Source: Nocardia cyriacigeorgica GUH-2 (GTDB lineage: Bacteria; Actinomycetota; Actinomycetes; Mycobacteriales; Mycobacteriaceae). Taken from it: a stretch of DNA of 64,000 nucleotides. The notes under the pieces were generated by a model that was not told where the DNA came from, made no database searches, and saw only the letters and a program-made list of their open reading frames with translations. Both the position numbers and the translations under genes were made by a program. The DNA is taken from assembly GCF_000284035.1 (NCBI RefSeq), contig NC_016887.1, positions 5,890,001 to 5,954,000 on the forward strand. The letters are read 5' to 3'. Position 1 is the stretch's first letter. Every line of letters begins with the position of its first letter. This document shows, piece by piece, positions 50,817 through 59,703 of this stretch.

Positions 50817-52766
50817 GTGGGTGCGCGTGGTCGGAGTCGAGGCGGTCGGTGGGCGGCGGTCGTTCCGGCCGGGTACAGCGCACTACTTTCGCTGATCATT
50901 GCCGCGCCGCTGCTCGGGCCCGGCTATCTGTTGCTGCGGGATGCGGTGAGTACGCCGCGGTCGTATCTCACCGATGCGGCGCTCGGGCTCGGTGATGCCG
51001 CGCCGCGCGCCGTCCCGCAGGATGCGCTGCTGGCGGCGTTGTCGACGGTGGTCGACGGCGGGGTGCTGGTGAAGGTGATCCTGCTGGCCGCCCTGTGGGG
51101 CGCCGGGTACGGTGCGGCGGTTCTGGCGCGCACCCTGCTGGGGGTACCGGTGGCGGCGCAACTCGTGGCCGTCACCGTGGCGCTCTGGAATCCGTTCGTC
51201 GCCGAACGCCTCCTGCAAGGCCACTGGAGCCTGCTCACCGGATACGCGGCGTTGCCGTGGACGGCGCTGGCCGCGCACCGGCTCCGTCAGCGCGGGGGCG
51301 GGCACAGCGAAACCCGCAGCTCGCACTACCGGGACTGGGCGGCGCTGGCCGGATGCTTCGCGGCGGCGGGCCTGACGCCGACCGGTGCACTGCTGGCGGG
51401 CGTCGTCGGTCTGATCGTCGCCGGCCGCCGCAACTTCCCCGGCGCCCTCGCTCTGCTCATCGCCGCCTCCGCGCCCTGGCTGATCGCCACCGTCGCCTCC
51501 GGTGCGGGCACCGAAACCTCCGATCCCGCCGGCATCGCTGCCTTCGCCGCCCGCGCCGAACCCGCCCTCGGCACCCTGGGCAGCCTCGCCGGTCTGGGCG
51601 GGATTTGGAATGCCGACGCCGTCCCGTGGTCACGCACCACCCCGCTCGCCTTGATCGGGACCGCGATCCTGCTGGTCCTGGTCGCCCTCGGGGCACGGAC
51701 CGTTGCCGGATGGCCCCTCCGCCCCCGCTCCACAACGGACAAGGCGCCTGCGGCCGACAGCGCTCGCACCGGCCGCCGCCTCCTCGGACTGGCGATCGCG
51801 GCCGTGCTCTTGCCCGCACTCGGCGCCACGTCATGGGGCATGGACGTCCTCGAGTGGCTCGTGGTCGAATTGCCCGGCACCGGGCTGCTTCGCGACACCC
51901 AGAAGTACGTCGCCCTCGCGATGCCGGCCTACGCCCTCTGCGCCGCAGCGGGGTGTACAGCCCTCGCCGCACGTTTCGGCCCTCGAACCACCACGATCCC
52001 GCAGCCGGGTTCCGGCGACGGCGGTACCGCGGCGAACGACACCGCCAGGCAGGGCAGCGTCGACGCCGCCGGCGTGCCCGACACCGATCGCCCGCGCGTC
52101 CCGGATACGCCGGATCGATCCGAGGAACGCCCGAAGACGCCCCACCGCCCATCGAGCCCAGCGCTCACAGCCGTCGCAACCCTCTTCATCGCGGCGCTGA
52201 TCCTCCCGCTCATCGACTTGGCGTGGGGTGTCGGCGGGGAGATGCGGGCGGTGCGGTATCCGGCGGCCTGGCAGGAGGCGGCGGCGCGCATCGACGGTCC
52301 CGGTGACGTCGCCGTCTTGCCTGCCGGCATGTTCCGGCGGTTCCCGTACAGCGGCAGCGCACCGGTCCTCGATCCCGCCCCGCGCATGCTGCCCAACGAT
52401 GTCTTGCAGACCGGCGAGCTTCCGGTGCGCGGGCAGCGAGTATCCGGCGAGGGCGTGCGAGCGCGCCGGGTGGAACAACTGCTGATAGGGGGCGGTACCG
52501 CGGAAGAGCTCGCAACGTTCGGCGTGGGCTGGGTGCTGGTCGAACACCGCACACCGGGACCGATGGGCGAAGCCGAAACGACGCTCGCGCAGCTGGAACC
52601 GGTGCTGCGAACCCCGGATCTGTCGCTCTACCGCGTACCCGGCGTCACGACCGAACGAACGAGCGCGCACCGCCCGCTGGTCATCGGCGCCCACGTGCTC
52701 TGGGCCGCCATGCTCCTGGCACCGCTGCTCGCATTCGCGCCCACCCGATCACACCGAAATCGCTGA
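50817..52766 (+). CDS. Large multi-helix membrane protein (Rv0226c-like)
   Basis: 649 residues from GTG 50817. About ten to twelve hydrophobic helices include SALLSLIIAAPLLGPGYLLL, VLVKVILLAALWGAGYGAAV and VAVTVALWNPFVAERLLQGH. ERLLQGHWSLLTGYAALPW and RDTQKYVALAMPAYALCAAA are motifs of GT-C-like mycobacterial membrane proteins. The middle has a low-complexity hydrophilic loop with prolines, and the C-terminal soluble region (PGDVAVLPAGMFRRFPYSGS, ELATFGVGWVLVEHRTPGPM) resembles AftD-type periplasmic parts. Divergent from the flippase gene. Function unknown; a glycan transferase is possible. Confidence 0.75.
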   Translation: MGARGRSRGGRWAAVVPAGYSALLSLIIAAPLLGPGYLLLRDAVSTPRSYLTDAALGLGDAAPRAVPQDALLAALSTVVDGGVLVKVILLAALWGAGYGAAVLARTLLGVPVAAQLVAVTVALWNPFVAERLLQGHWSLLTGYAALPWTALAAHRLRQRGGGHSETRSSHYRDWAALAGCFAAAGLTPTGALLAGVVGLIVAGRRNFPGALALLIAASAPWLIATVASGAGTETSDPAGIAAFAARAEPALGTLGSLAGLGGIWNADAVPWSRTTPLALIGTAILLVLVALGARTVAGWPLRPRSTTDKAPAADSARTGRRLLGLAIAAVLLPALGATSWGMDVLEWLVVELPGTGLLRDTQKYVALAMPAYALCAAAGCTALAARFGPRTTTIPQPGSGDGGTAANDTARQGSVDAAGVPDTDRPRVPDTPDRSEERPKTPHRPSSPALTAVATLFIAALILPLIDLAWGVGGEMRAVRYPAAWQEAAARIDGPGDVAVLPAGMFRRFPYSGSAPVLDPAPRMLPNDVLQTGELPVRGQRVSGEGVRARRVEQLLIGGGTAEELATFGVGWVLVEHRTPGPMGEAETTLAQLEPVLRTPDLSLYRVPGVTTERTSAHRPLVIGAHVLWAAMLLAPLLAFAPTRSHRNR

Positions 52767-52938
52767 CGATCAACCAGAGCCCGGCTGATAGCACTCAACT
52801 GGTCATCGACATGACCGGCACGAGCCTCCGCCGGTCGGATCGGAATCCAGGCGGTGGAGAACTGGCGCCGAACCAGCTACCAGCCCGACTCGAAGCCACC
52901 CGGCTGCACATCGCGCGGCGAACCACAGCCGCCCCGAC

Positions 52939-54102
52939 TCACACCGGCGGAATCAACCCCGAAACCTTGCGCCCATCGGCAGCCGCCGCCAGCACCTGAT
53001 ACACCCCGGACGCCGTACTCTCCCAAGAGAATTCCCGCGCCCGCGACCGCGCCTTCTCCCCCATGATGGTGCGGGCGGCCGCGTCGTCGAGCAGTTCGGC
53101 GACCGATTCGGCCAGCTGGTCGACGTCGTCGACGAGAACCCCGGTGACCCCGTCGACGATGGAATCGGTGAGCCCGCGCGAGGATCGGTAGCCCACGGTG
53201 GGCACGCCGTGCTGTGCCGCTTCGATCACCGCCAGGCCCCAGCCTTCCTTGCGGGAGGGCATGACGTGCACCCAGGAGCGGGCGAGCAGTTCGTGTTTGC
53301 GGCGTTCGTCGACGTGCCCGTGGAAGGTGACGGCGTCGGCGATACCCAGCTGCGCCGCGACCGATTTCAGGTTGTCGGCCCACCACCCGTCGCCGATGAC
53401 GTCGAGCTGCACGCCCGGGATCCGGCCGCGCAATTGCGCGACGGCGGCGAGGGCGTCCTCGATCTGCTTGTGCGGGACCAGCCGTGACAGGACCACCACT
53501 CTGGGCTCGGCGGTACGGGTTTCGGCGGCCCCTGTCGGAGCATTCTCTGGAACAGGTTCAGCGCCGTTGCGCACCACCGCGATGCGCGATCCGTCGACGC
53601 CGAGCGTTGTCAACTCCTCTGCCGACGGCAGCGAAACCGTCAGGTATTGATTGTCGCGATGCACCCGTGGCGACAGCCGCGATTCGATCCACCAGCCGAT
53701 CCGGCCCACCAGTCGCCCGGCGACGGGCCACTGCTCACGATGCCCGTGATGCACCAGCACCACCGACGGCGCCTTGCTGGCGGCGCGGGCGAAGAACGGG
53801 ATGCCGTTCTGGGTGTCGATCACGGCGTCGGGCCGGATGCCGCGCAGCGGTCCGAGGCCGAGGCGGCCGAGGGCGATGGCGGCGAGCGCGCGCGGGTATA
53901 CCGAGTACCGGCCGCCGGCCCGGCTGATGTGGATGCCGTCGACGGTTTCGCGCCGCGCCGCGCCTGGATAGCGGGCGGTGCGCAGGGTGACTTTGACGCC
54001 CCGGGCGGCGAGGTGGGCGCCGACCTGCTCGAGGTAGCGTTCGCTGCCCCCACCCTGCGGATGCCCCGTGTCGCGCCAGCAGAGCAGTAGGACTTCGCGC
54101 AC
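52939..54102 (-). CDS. GT4-family glycosyltransferase
   Basis: 387 residues. VLLLCWRDTGHPQGGGSERY is the N-terminal Rossmann entry with the GGGSE acceptor loop; RVVVLSRLVPHKQIEDAL, GDGWWADNLKSVAAQLGIAD and SRKEGWGLAVIEAAQHGVPT are the C-terminal nucleotide-sugar domain, the last being the E-x7-E motif of retaining GT4 enzymes. GTG 54102 was chosen because GGAG lies upstream; a longer in-frame GTG at 54159 adds unconserved residues. Position next to the methyltransferase and membrane protein recalls Rv0225. The sugar donor is unknown. Confidence 0.85.
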   Translation of the reverse strand: MREVLLLCWRDTGHPQGGGSERYLEQVGAHLAARGVKVTLRTARYPGAARRETVDGIHISRAGGRYSVYPRALAAIALGRLGLGPLRGIRPDAVIDTQNGIPFFARAASKAPSVVLVHHGHREQWPVAGRLVGRIGWWIESRLSPRVHRDNQYLTVSLPSAEELTTLGVDGSRIAVVRNGAEPVPENAPTGAAETRTAEPRVVVLSRLVPHKQIEDALAAVAQLRGRIPGVQLDVIGDGWWADNLKSVAAQLGIADAVTFHGHVDERRKHELLARSWVHVMPSRKEGWGLAVIEAAQHGVPTVGYRSSRGLTDSIVDGVTGVLVDDVDQLAESVAELLDDAAARTIMGEKARSRAREFSWESTASGVYQVLAAAADGRKVSGLIPPV

Positions 54103-54304
54103 GGTCGAGCTTCTCCGGTCGTCGGGTCCCCGTCGGGAACGTCGGATATCGTCGTACACCCTAGTGGACGGCTTCCGGCCGTGGTCCGATCCCGGTCCTG
54201 ACCGGCTGTCGACCCGGCCGCGACCGGGCGGCGCGGCGGTTTGTGCGAGACTCGGCGCCGTGCTCAGAGCCGAGAGAACGACCGGCTGGTCCCCGCAGGC
54301 CCGG

Positions 54305-55108
54305 ATGCGTCCGGGGCGCCCGGCCGTACCCGCACCCGCCGGTGCGCGACGCCGCCGCCCCCGTTTCGCCGAGCGCGCTACCCTGCGCCGCTCGATCCGG
54401 CTGCTGAGCAGTTTCCGCTTCGAGCAGTCCGCGCCCGCGGTGTTCTACGGCGGCCTCGCCACCGACAGCGCCGCCATGATCAGCGACTTCTACGCTGATG
54501 TGACCGGACGCGAGCTGGCCGGCGCCACGATCATCGACGTGGGTGGCGGCCCGGGTTATTTCGCCGACGAGTTCGCCCGCACCGGCGCCCGCTACATCCC
54601 GGTGGAGCCGGATCCGTCCGAGCTGCATGCTGCCGGGCTGACGGTGCCGGGCGCGGTGCGTGGTTCCGGGATGGCGCTGCCGTTCCGCGATGGCGCGGTC
54701 GATATCTGTTTTTCCTCGAATGTCGCCGAGCACGTGCCGGATCCGTGGCTGATGGCCGACGAGATGGTGCGGGTGACCAGGCCGGGCGGGGTGATCGTGC
54801 TGTCCTACACGGTCTGGCTCGGTCCGTTCGGCGGGCACGAGACGGGTCCGTGGCACTACGTGGGCGGTGAGTACGCGGCGCGGCGGTATGTGCGCAAGCA
54901 TGGTCGCGAGCCCAAGAACAGGTTCGGCCGGTCGATGTTCGCGGTGCGGGCCGCCGACGGTCTGCGGTGGGCGCAGCGGACGCCGGCGCAGGTCTTCGCG
55001 GTGTTCCCGCGTTATCACCCGCGGTGGGCCTGGTGGCTGGTGCGTATCCCGTGGTTGCGTGAGTTACTGGTCAGCAACTTGGTGGTCGTCGCGGTCAAAC
55101 CGGACTGA
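54305..55108 (+). CDS. mtrP: SAM-dependent methyltransferase (MtrP-like)
   Basis: About 267 residues. ERATLRRSIRLLSSFRFEQS begins the conserved part; IDVGGGPGYFADEFARTGA is SAM motif I, YIPVEPDPSELHAAGLTV motif II, GMALPFRDGAVDICFSSNVA motif III with EHV, and VRVTRPGGVIVLSYTVWLGP the post-motif. RYHPRWAWWLVRIPWLRELL and VSNLVVVAVKPD at the end match the mycobacterial Rv0224c protein as I recall it. In Corynebacterium the homolog (MtrP) is linked to trehalose-mycolate acetylation. Start uncertain: GTG 54260 is the alternative. Divergent from the glycosyltransferase gene. Confidence 0.82.
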   Translation: MRPGRPAVPAPAGARRRRPRFAERATLRRSIRLLSSFRFEQSAPAVFYGGLATDSAAMISDFYADVTGRELAGATIIDVGGGPGYFADEFARTGARYIPVEPDPSELHAAGLTVPGAVRGSGMALPFRDGAVDICFSSNVAEHVPDPWLMADEMVRVTRPGGVIVLSYTVWLGPFGGHETGPWHYVGGEYAARRYVRKHGREPKNRFGRSMFAVRAADGLRWAQRTPAQVFAVFPRYHPRWAWWLVRIPWLRELLVSNLVVVAVKPD

Positions 55109-55144
55109 AAGCCCTTGCGCCGGCGCGGAACGGGCGTTCGCTTG

Positions 55145-55438
55145 TCAGCGCACCCACAGCGCCTGGCGCCAGCCCCGGGTGACGTGCCGCGCTTCCTGCC
55201 AGGGCGATTCCCGCATGGCGAGGCCGACGGTCTCCAGCGTTGTCAACCCGACCAGATCGGCCAGCGTGCCGACCACCGCGACCGCCTCCGCGGCCTGCAT
55301 GGCGGCGGTTGCCTGCTCCATGGTCAAGGTGCGCCCGGGTAGGAAGGACACTACCCAGCCGCCGCTGCCAACGCTCTTAGCTTGATGCTCGGTCTGGTCG
55401 CTGGTCATCAACGACCGGCCGATCACTTGCACCGCCAT
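55145..55438 (-). CDS. Small conserved-looking protein, unknown function
   Basis: 97 residues from ATG 55438. GGWVVSFLPGRTLTMEQATA followed by AMQAAEAVAVVGTLADLVGL and TTLETVGLAMRESPW has the balanced composition of a real globular protein, with a helix pair near the middle. No named domain recognised. Convergent with the methyltransferase gene, 36 bases apart. Confidence 0.55.
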   Translation of the reverse strand: MAVQVIGRSLMTSDQTEHQAKSVGSGGWVVSFLPGRTLTMEQATAAMQAAEAVAVVGTLADLVGLTTLETVGLAMRESPWQEARHVTRGWRQALWVR

Positions 55439-55601
55439 GAATCGGACTCCCCAATTGCGGTATCGGTTCGATGGGTCGAGCGAGCTGATCAGTAGCTACA
55501 GCATCCACTGTCCAGCAACAGAACGCAATAGTGCGTTCTGACGAAAAGCGAACCGACAGGTCGGAATTCACGCAGCTCATGGCAGTGCGTGATGATCGAA
55601 C

Positions 55602-55615
55602 TGAAACGTGTTACA
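55602..55615. promoter_or_regulatory. KstR-like operator upstream of aldehyde dehydrogenase (site 1)
   Basis: TGAAACGTGTTACA matches TNNAACNNGTTNNA, the published KstR consensus, at every fixed position. It is 34 bases before the ATG. KstR represses cholesterol- and fatty-acid-related genes in mycobacteria and rhodococci. Confidence 0.65.
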
Positions 55616-55634
55616 GACAACGGGCCGACAAAAC

Positions 55635-55648
55635 TGTAACGTGTTCTC
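55635..55648. promoter_or_regulatory. KstR-like operator upstream of aldehyde dehydrogenase (site 2)
   Basis: TGTAACGTGTTCTC: the same palindrome with the last fixed A replaced by C. It abuts the start codon, so binding here would block translation-region access or the +1 zone. It starts 33 bases after site 1. Confidence 0.5.
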
Positions 55649-57094
55649 ATGGATTACGACAGCCTCTTCATCGGCGGCCGCTGGACCGCGCCCGCCACCA
55701 CCGAGCGCATCCAGGTCATCTCCCCGGCCACCGAGGAGCCGGTCGGCAGCGTTCCCGCGGTCGACCGGGCCGACGTCGACGCCGCCGTCGCCGCGGCCCG
55801 CGCCGCCTTCGATTCGGGCCCGTGGCCGTCGACGCCGCCGGAGGAGCGGGCCCAGGTGCTCACCCGTGCCGCCCGCCTGATCGAGGAACGCGGCGCCGAC
55901 CTGGCCGCCACCCTCACCGCCGAGATGGGCGCCCCGCTGATGGCGGCGACCACCCTCAACCAGATCCCGGCCGTGGCCGCGCTCGATTACTACGCGGGGC
56001 TGGCGAAATCGTTCCCGTGGAACGAGACGCGCACCGGCGTGTTCGGCACCACCCGGGTCTCCCGCGAACCGCGCGGTGTGGTCGCCGCGATCACCGCGTG
56101 GAATGTGCCGCTGTTCCTGGCGGTCAACAAGCTGGGCCCGGCACTGCTGGCCGGCTGCACCGTGGTGCTCAAGCCCTCCCCGCTGACGCCGCTGACCACC
56201 AACAAGGTGGCCGAGATCTTCGCCGAGGCCGGCCTGCCCGAGGGCGTGCTGTCGGTGCTGCCCGCCGAGGCCGAAGCCTCGGAGTACCTGGTCTCGCATC
56301 CGGGGGTGGACAAGCTGACCTTCACCGGCAGCACCGCCGTCGGCCGCAAGATCGGCGCCATCGCCACCGGGCAGCTGAAGTCGGTGTCGCTGGAACTCGG
56401 TGGCAAATCGGCGGCAATCCTGTTGCCGGACATGGATATCGCCGCGAGCATCCCGTCGCTGGCCTTCTCCGGCCTGATGAACACCGGCCAGGGCTGTGTC
56501 GCGCAGACCCGAATCCTGGCGCCGCGCAGCCACTATGACGAAATCCTCGAGGCGCTGGTCGCTCATGTGCGCACGATGACCGTCGGCGATCCCACCGATC
56601 CGGCGACCCAGCTCGGCCCGCTGATCTCGCAGCGGCAGCGCGAACGCGTCGAGGGCTACATCGCCAAGGGCAAGGCCGAGGGCGCGCGCCTGGTGCTGGG
56701 CGGCGGCAGGCCCGAGGGACTCGACAAGGGCTGGTTCGTGGAGCCGACCATCTTCGCCGATGTGGACAACGCCTCGACGATCGCGCGGGAAGAGATTTTC
56801 GGGCCGGTACTTTCGGTGATTCCGTACGACACCGAGGACGAAGCCGTCGCCCTGGCCAACGATTCCGATTACGGCCTGGCCGGTTCGGTGTGGACCACCG
56901 ATGTGGAGCACGGCGCCGAGATCGCCGCGCGGGTGCGCACCGGCACCTACGCGATCAACTGGTACGCCTTCGATCCCACCGCGCCGTTCGGCGGATACAA
57001 GAACTCCGGCCTCGGCCGCGAGAACGGTCCCGAGGGGCTCGACGCGTACTGCGAACAGAAGTCGGTGCTGATGCCGCTGGGCTGGACCGGCTAG
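55649..57094 (+). CDS. Aldehyde dehydrogenase (NAD(P)-dependent)
   Basis: 481 residues, ALDH superfamily. The catalytic cysteine lies in FSGLMNTGQGCVAQTRILAP, the glutamate in KSVSLELGGKSAAILLPDMD, and the cofactor motif FTGSTAVGRKIGAIATGQLK precedes it. FIGGRWTAPATTERIQVISP is the N-terminus. It oxidises an aldehyde to a carboxylate; the substrate is unknown. Homolog position (Rv0223c) and the two KstR-like palindromes upstream suggest a role in steroid or lipid degradation. The start codon ATG directly follows the second palindrome. Confidence 0.9.
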   Translation: MDYDSLFIGGRWTAPATTERIQVISPATEEPVGSVPAVDRADVDAAVAAARAAFDSGPWPSTPPEERAQVLTRAARLIEERGADLAATLTAEMGAPLMAATTLNQIPAVAALDYYAGLAKSFPWNETRTGVFGTTRVSREPRGVVAAITAWNVPLFLAVNKLGPALLAGCTVVLKPSPLTPLTTNKVAEIFAEAGLPEGVLSVLPAEAEASEYLVSHPGVDKLTFTGSTAVGRKIGAIATGQLKSVSLELGGKSAAILLPDMDIAASIPSLAFSGLMNTGQGCVAQTRILAPRSHYDEILEALVAHVRTMTVGDPTDPATQLGPLISQRQRERVEGYIAKGKAEGARLVLGGGRPEGLDKGWFVEPTIFADVDNASTIAREEIFGPVLSVIPYDTEDEAVALANDSDYGLAGSVWTTDVEHGAEIAARVRTGTYAINWYAFDPTAPFGGYKNSGLGRENGPEGLDAYCEQKSVLMPLGWTG

Positions 57095-57157
57095 CGGCGA
57101 CACAGCGGCCGGCCCGGTGCCGGCGTGCGAATCGGCCTCCGGGTGCGGGCGAACGCC

Positions 57158-57355
57158 TCACTCCGGAGGCTGTACCACGCGCAGAATCGATTGCGAATCC
57201 TGCGCGGACGCGGGTGCGTCGACCACTTCGACACACCAGCCCGGCGGCAGGACCGATTGCAGACGCCGGGCCGCCCGCTGCAACGGCGTGCTCGCGTGCG
57301 GCAACGCCGCGGTCGGTAGTTCGGCTACCGGAGATCCGGTGTACCCATCGGCCAT
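57158..57355 (-). CDS. Hypothetical small protein
   Basis: 65 residues from ATG 57355: MADGYTGSPVAELPTAALPH, LQRAARRLQSVLPPGWCVEV, then VDAPASAQDSQSILRVVQPP. It has a protein-like composition with a hydrophobic core segment, but no family and only a weak ribosome site. It is convergent with the aldehyde dehydrogenase gene. Low confidence as a real gene. Confidence 0.35.
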   Translation of the reverse strand: MADGYTGSPVAELPTAALPHASTPLQRAARRLQSVLPPGWCVEVVDAPASAQDSQSILRVVQPPE

Positions 57356-57575
57356 GCTCCACACCCTCTCGCGCGGCGATCGCGTCGTCGGCGGCGGTTC
57401 TCACGCGCCACGAGCAGATCGAGGAAGCAATTCAGTCGATCAGTTAACTGTTGGCAATCGAACTGTCGGTCGTGAGACGGAAGAACATCCAAAGCATAAG
57501 CCACACAACGGGCTCAACCCGGCACAACGGACAGGTACCCGCGCCGCGTCGCGCCAAAACCCCAGGCCCCGCAAG

Positions 57576-57622
57576 AAAAATCGATACCGCCCGCACCCTG
57601 CTCTGGATGCGGACGGTATCGA
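57576..57622 (-). terminator. Intrinsic terminator of pckA
   Basis: On the minus strand, a 15-position stem (TCGATACCG... pairing with ...CGGTATCGA, one mismatch) is followed by TTTTT. It lies 14 bases after the pckA stop. Confidence 0.8.
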
Positions 57623-57636
57623 AATGCGGTCTGTGA

Positions 57637-59469
57637 CTAACCCAAGCGCTGCTTCAGGGCCTCGAACTCGTCGCGCACCCCGGACGGCAGCTTGTCGCCG
57701 ATGAATTCGAACCACTCTTCGATGAGCGGGATCTCCTTCTTCCACTCCTCCGGATCGACCTTCAGCGCCTCGTCGACGTCGGCGGGGTCGACGTCGAGGC
57801 CGTCGAGATCCATCTGGGCGGAGGTGGGCACGTGACCGATCGCGGTGGACTCGGCCTGCGCCTTGCCCTCGATGCGGTTGATGACCCACTCCAGCACGCG
57901 GGAGTTCTCACCGAATCCGGGCCACAGGAAGCGGCCGTCCTCGCCGCGGCGGAACCAGTTGACGTAGAAGATCTTCGGCAGCTTGCCCTCGTCGGCGCTC
58001 TTGCCGACGTTGATCCAGTGGTTCAGGTAGTCGCCGACGTGGTAGCCCATGAACGGCAGCATGGCCATCGGGTCGCGGCGCACCGCGCCGACCTTGCCCT
58101 CGGCGGCGGCGGTCTGCTCCGACGCCATGGTGGCGCCCATGAAAACGCCGTGCTGCCAACTGAAGGACTCGGTCACCAGCGGGACGGTGGTCTTGCGGCG
58201 GGCGCCGAACAGGATCGCCGAGATCGGCACACCCTGCGGGTCGTCCCATTCCGGGGCCAGGATCGGGCACTGCGACATCGGGGTGCAGTAGCGCGAGTTC
58301 GGGTGCGCGGCGAGGGTTTCGGTCTCGCGCAGGTACCAGTCGTTGCCCTTCCAGTCGATCAGGTGATCGGGCTCGCCCTCCAGGCCTTCCCACCACACAT
58401 CGTTGTCGTCGGTCAGCGCGACGTTGGTGTAGACGGTGTTGCCCGCGTCCATGGTGGCCATGGCGTTGGGGTTGGAGCTGTGGTTGGTGCCGGGCGCGAC
58501 GCCGAAGAAACCGAACTCCGGGTTCACCGCGTAGAGGCGGCCGTCCTTGCCGAAACGCATCCAGGCGATGTCGTCGCCCAGGGTCTCCGCGCGCCAGCCG
58601 GGGATGGTCGGCTGGATCATCGCGAGGTTGGTCTTACCGCAGGCGCTGGGGAAGGCGGCGGCGATGTAGTAGGCCTTGTTCTCCGGGGAGATCAGCTTGA
58701 GGATCAGCATGTGCTCGGCCAGCCAGCCCTCGTCGTGCGCCATCGCCGAGGCGATGCGCAGCGAGTAGCACTTCTTGCCGAGCAGCGCGTTGCCGCCGTA
58801 GCCGGAGCCGTAGGACCAGATCTCGCGGTCCTCCGGGAAGTGGGTGATGTACTTGGTGTCGTTGCACGGCCACGGCACGTCTTCCTGGCCCTCGGCCAGC
58901 GGCGCGCCGACGCTGTGCAGCGCCTTCACGAACGGGCGATCGGTGCCCAGCTTCTCCAGCGCGGCGGCGCCCATGCGGGTCATCACGCGCATGGAGACGA
59001 CGACGTACTCCGAGTCGGTGATCTCGACACCCAGCTTGGGGTCCTCGGCACCGAGCGGGCCCATGCAGAAAGGCACCACGTACATGGTGCGGCCCTTCAT
59101 CGAGCCGCGGTACAGCTCGGTCATGGTGGCGCGCATCTCGGTGGGGTCGACCCAGTTGTTGGTCGGGCCCGCGTCGGCCTCGGTCTTGGAACAGATGTAG
59201 GTGCGCGATTCCACGCGCGCGACGTCGGAGGGGTCGGACAGCGCGAGGAAGGAGTTGGGCTTCTTCTTCGGGTCCAGGCGCTTGAAGGTACCCGCCTCGA
59301 CCAGCTGAGTCGTCAGGCGATCCCATTCGGCGTCGGAACCGTCGGCCCAGACCACCCGATCAGGCTGAGTCAGTTCGGCGACTTCCTGTACCCAGGTGAG
59401 CAGTTCGCTGTGTTCGGTCGGCGCTTTGCCGTCGGATCCACGAAGACCAGGAATGGTCGCTGAGGTCAT
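57637..59469 (-). CDS. pckA: Phosphoenolpyruvate carboxykinase (GTP)
   Basis: 610 residues, the GTP-dependent PckG type used by mycolic-acid bacteria. It converts oxaloacetate to PEP in gluconeogenesis (or PEP to oxaloacetate). The P-loop/active-site motif SACGKTN is at residues 275-281, with the reactive cysteine C277; MYVVPFCMGPLG, GGNALLGKKCYSLRIAS and GVAPGTNHSSNPNAM are further family blocks. AGGAGAG lies seven bases before the ATG. It matches Rv0211. Growth on fatty acids and cholesterol needs this gene, consistent with the beta-oxidation genes in the window. It is a single transcriptional unit. Confidence 0.95.
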   Translation of the reverse strand: MTSATIPGLRGSDGKAPTEHSELLTWVQEVAELTQPDRVVWADGSDAEWDRLTTQLVEAGTFKRLDPKKKPNSFLALSDPSDVARVESRTYICSKTEADAGPTNNWVDPTEMRATMTELYRGSMKGRTMYVVPFCMGPLGAEDPKLGVEITDSEYVVVSMRVMTRMGAAALEKLGTDRPFVKALHSVGAPLAEGQEDVPWPCNDTKYITHFPEDREIWSYGSGYGGNALLGKKCYSLRIASAMAHDEGWLAEHMLILKLISPENKAYYIAAAFPSACGKTNLAMIQPTIPGWRAETLGDDIAWMRFGKDGRLYAVNPEFGFFGVAPGTNHSSNPNAMATMDAGNTVYTNVALTDDNDVWWEGLEGEPDHLIDWKGNDWYLRETETLAAHPNSRYCTPMSQCPILAPEWDDPQGVPISAILFGARRKTTVPLVTESFSWQHGVFMGATMASEQTAAAEGKVGAVRRDPMAMLPFMGYHVGDYLNHWINVGKSADEGKLPKIFYVNWFRRGEDGRFLWPGFGENSRVLEWVINRIEGKAQAESTAIGHVPTSAQMDLDGLDVDPADVDEALKVDPEEWKKEIPLIEEWFEFIGDKLPSGVRDEFEALKQRLG

Positions 59470-59703
59470 GAAAACTCTCCTGAGATGGGCGGTTCTGCGG
59501 TGTTTCGATCCTGGCCCAATCGGCGCGTGACCAGCCCCGAACCACCGAGCGCCACCATTGGCTGGATGGCACCCGCTACGGCCCGTCGATCACGCCGGCC
59601 GGCTGGACAGCGCACAGGGCGAAGCGGACGCCCAGGTTCCTGTCTAGAGGTTAACGCGATATGACGAACCGTACGGAATCGGGTTCCTCATAGGTACCCC
59701 CGA

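Noticed and set aside
54260..54304. Longer N-terminus of the mtrP-like gene
   Set aside because: The added 15 residues are not conserved in the remembered homolog; kept as an alternative only.
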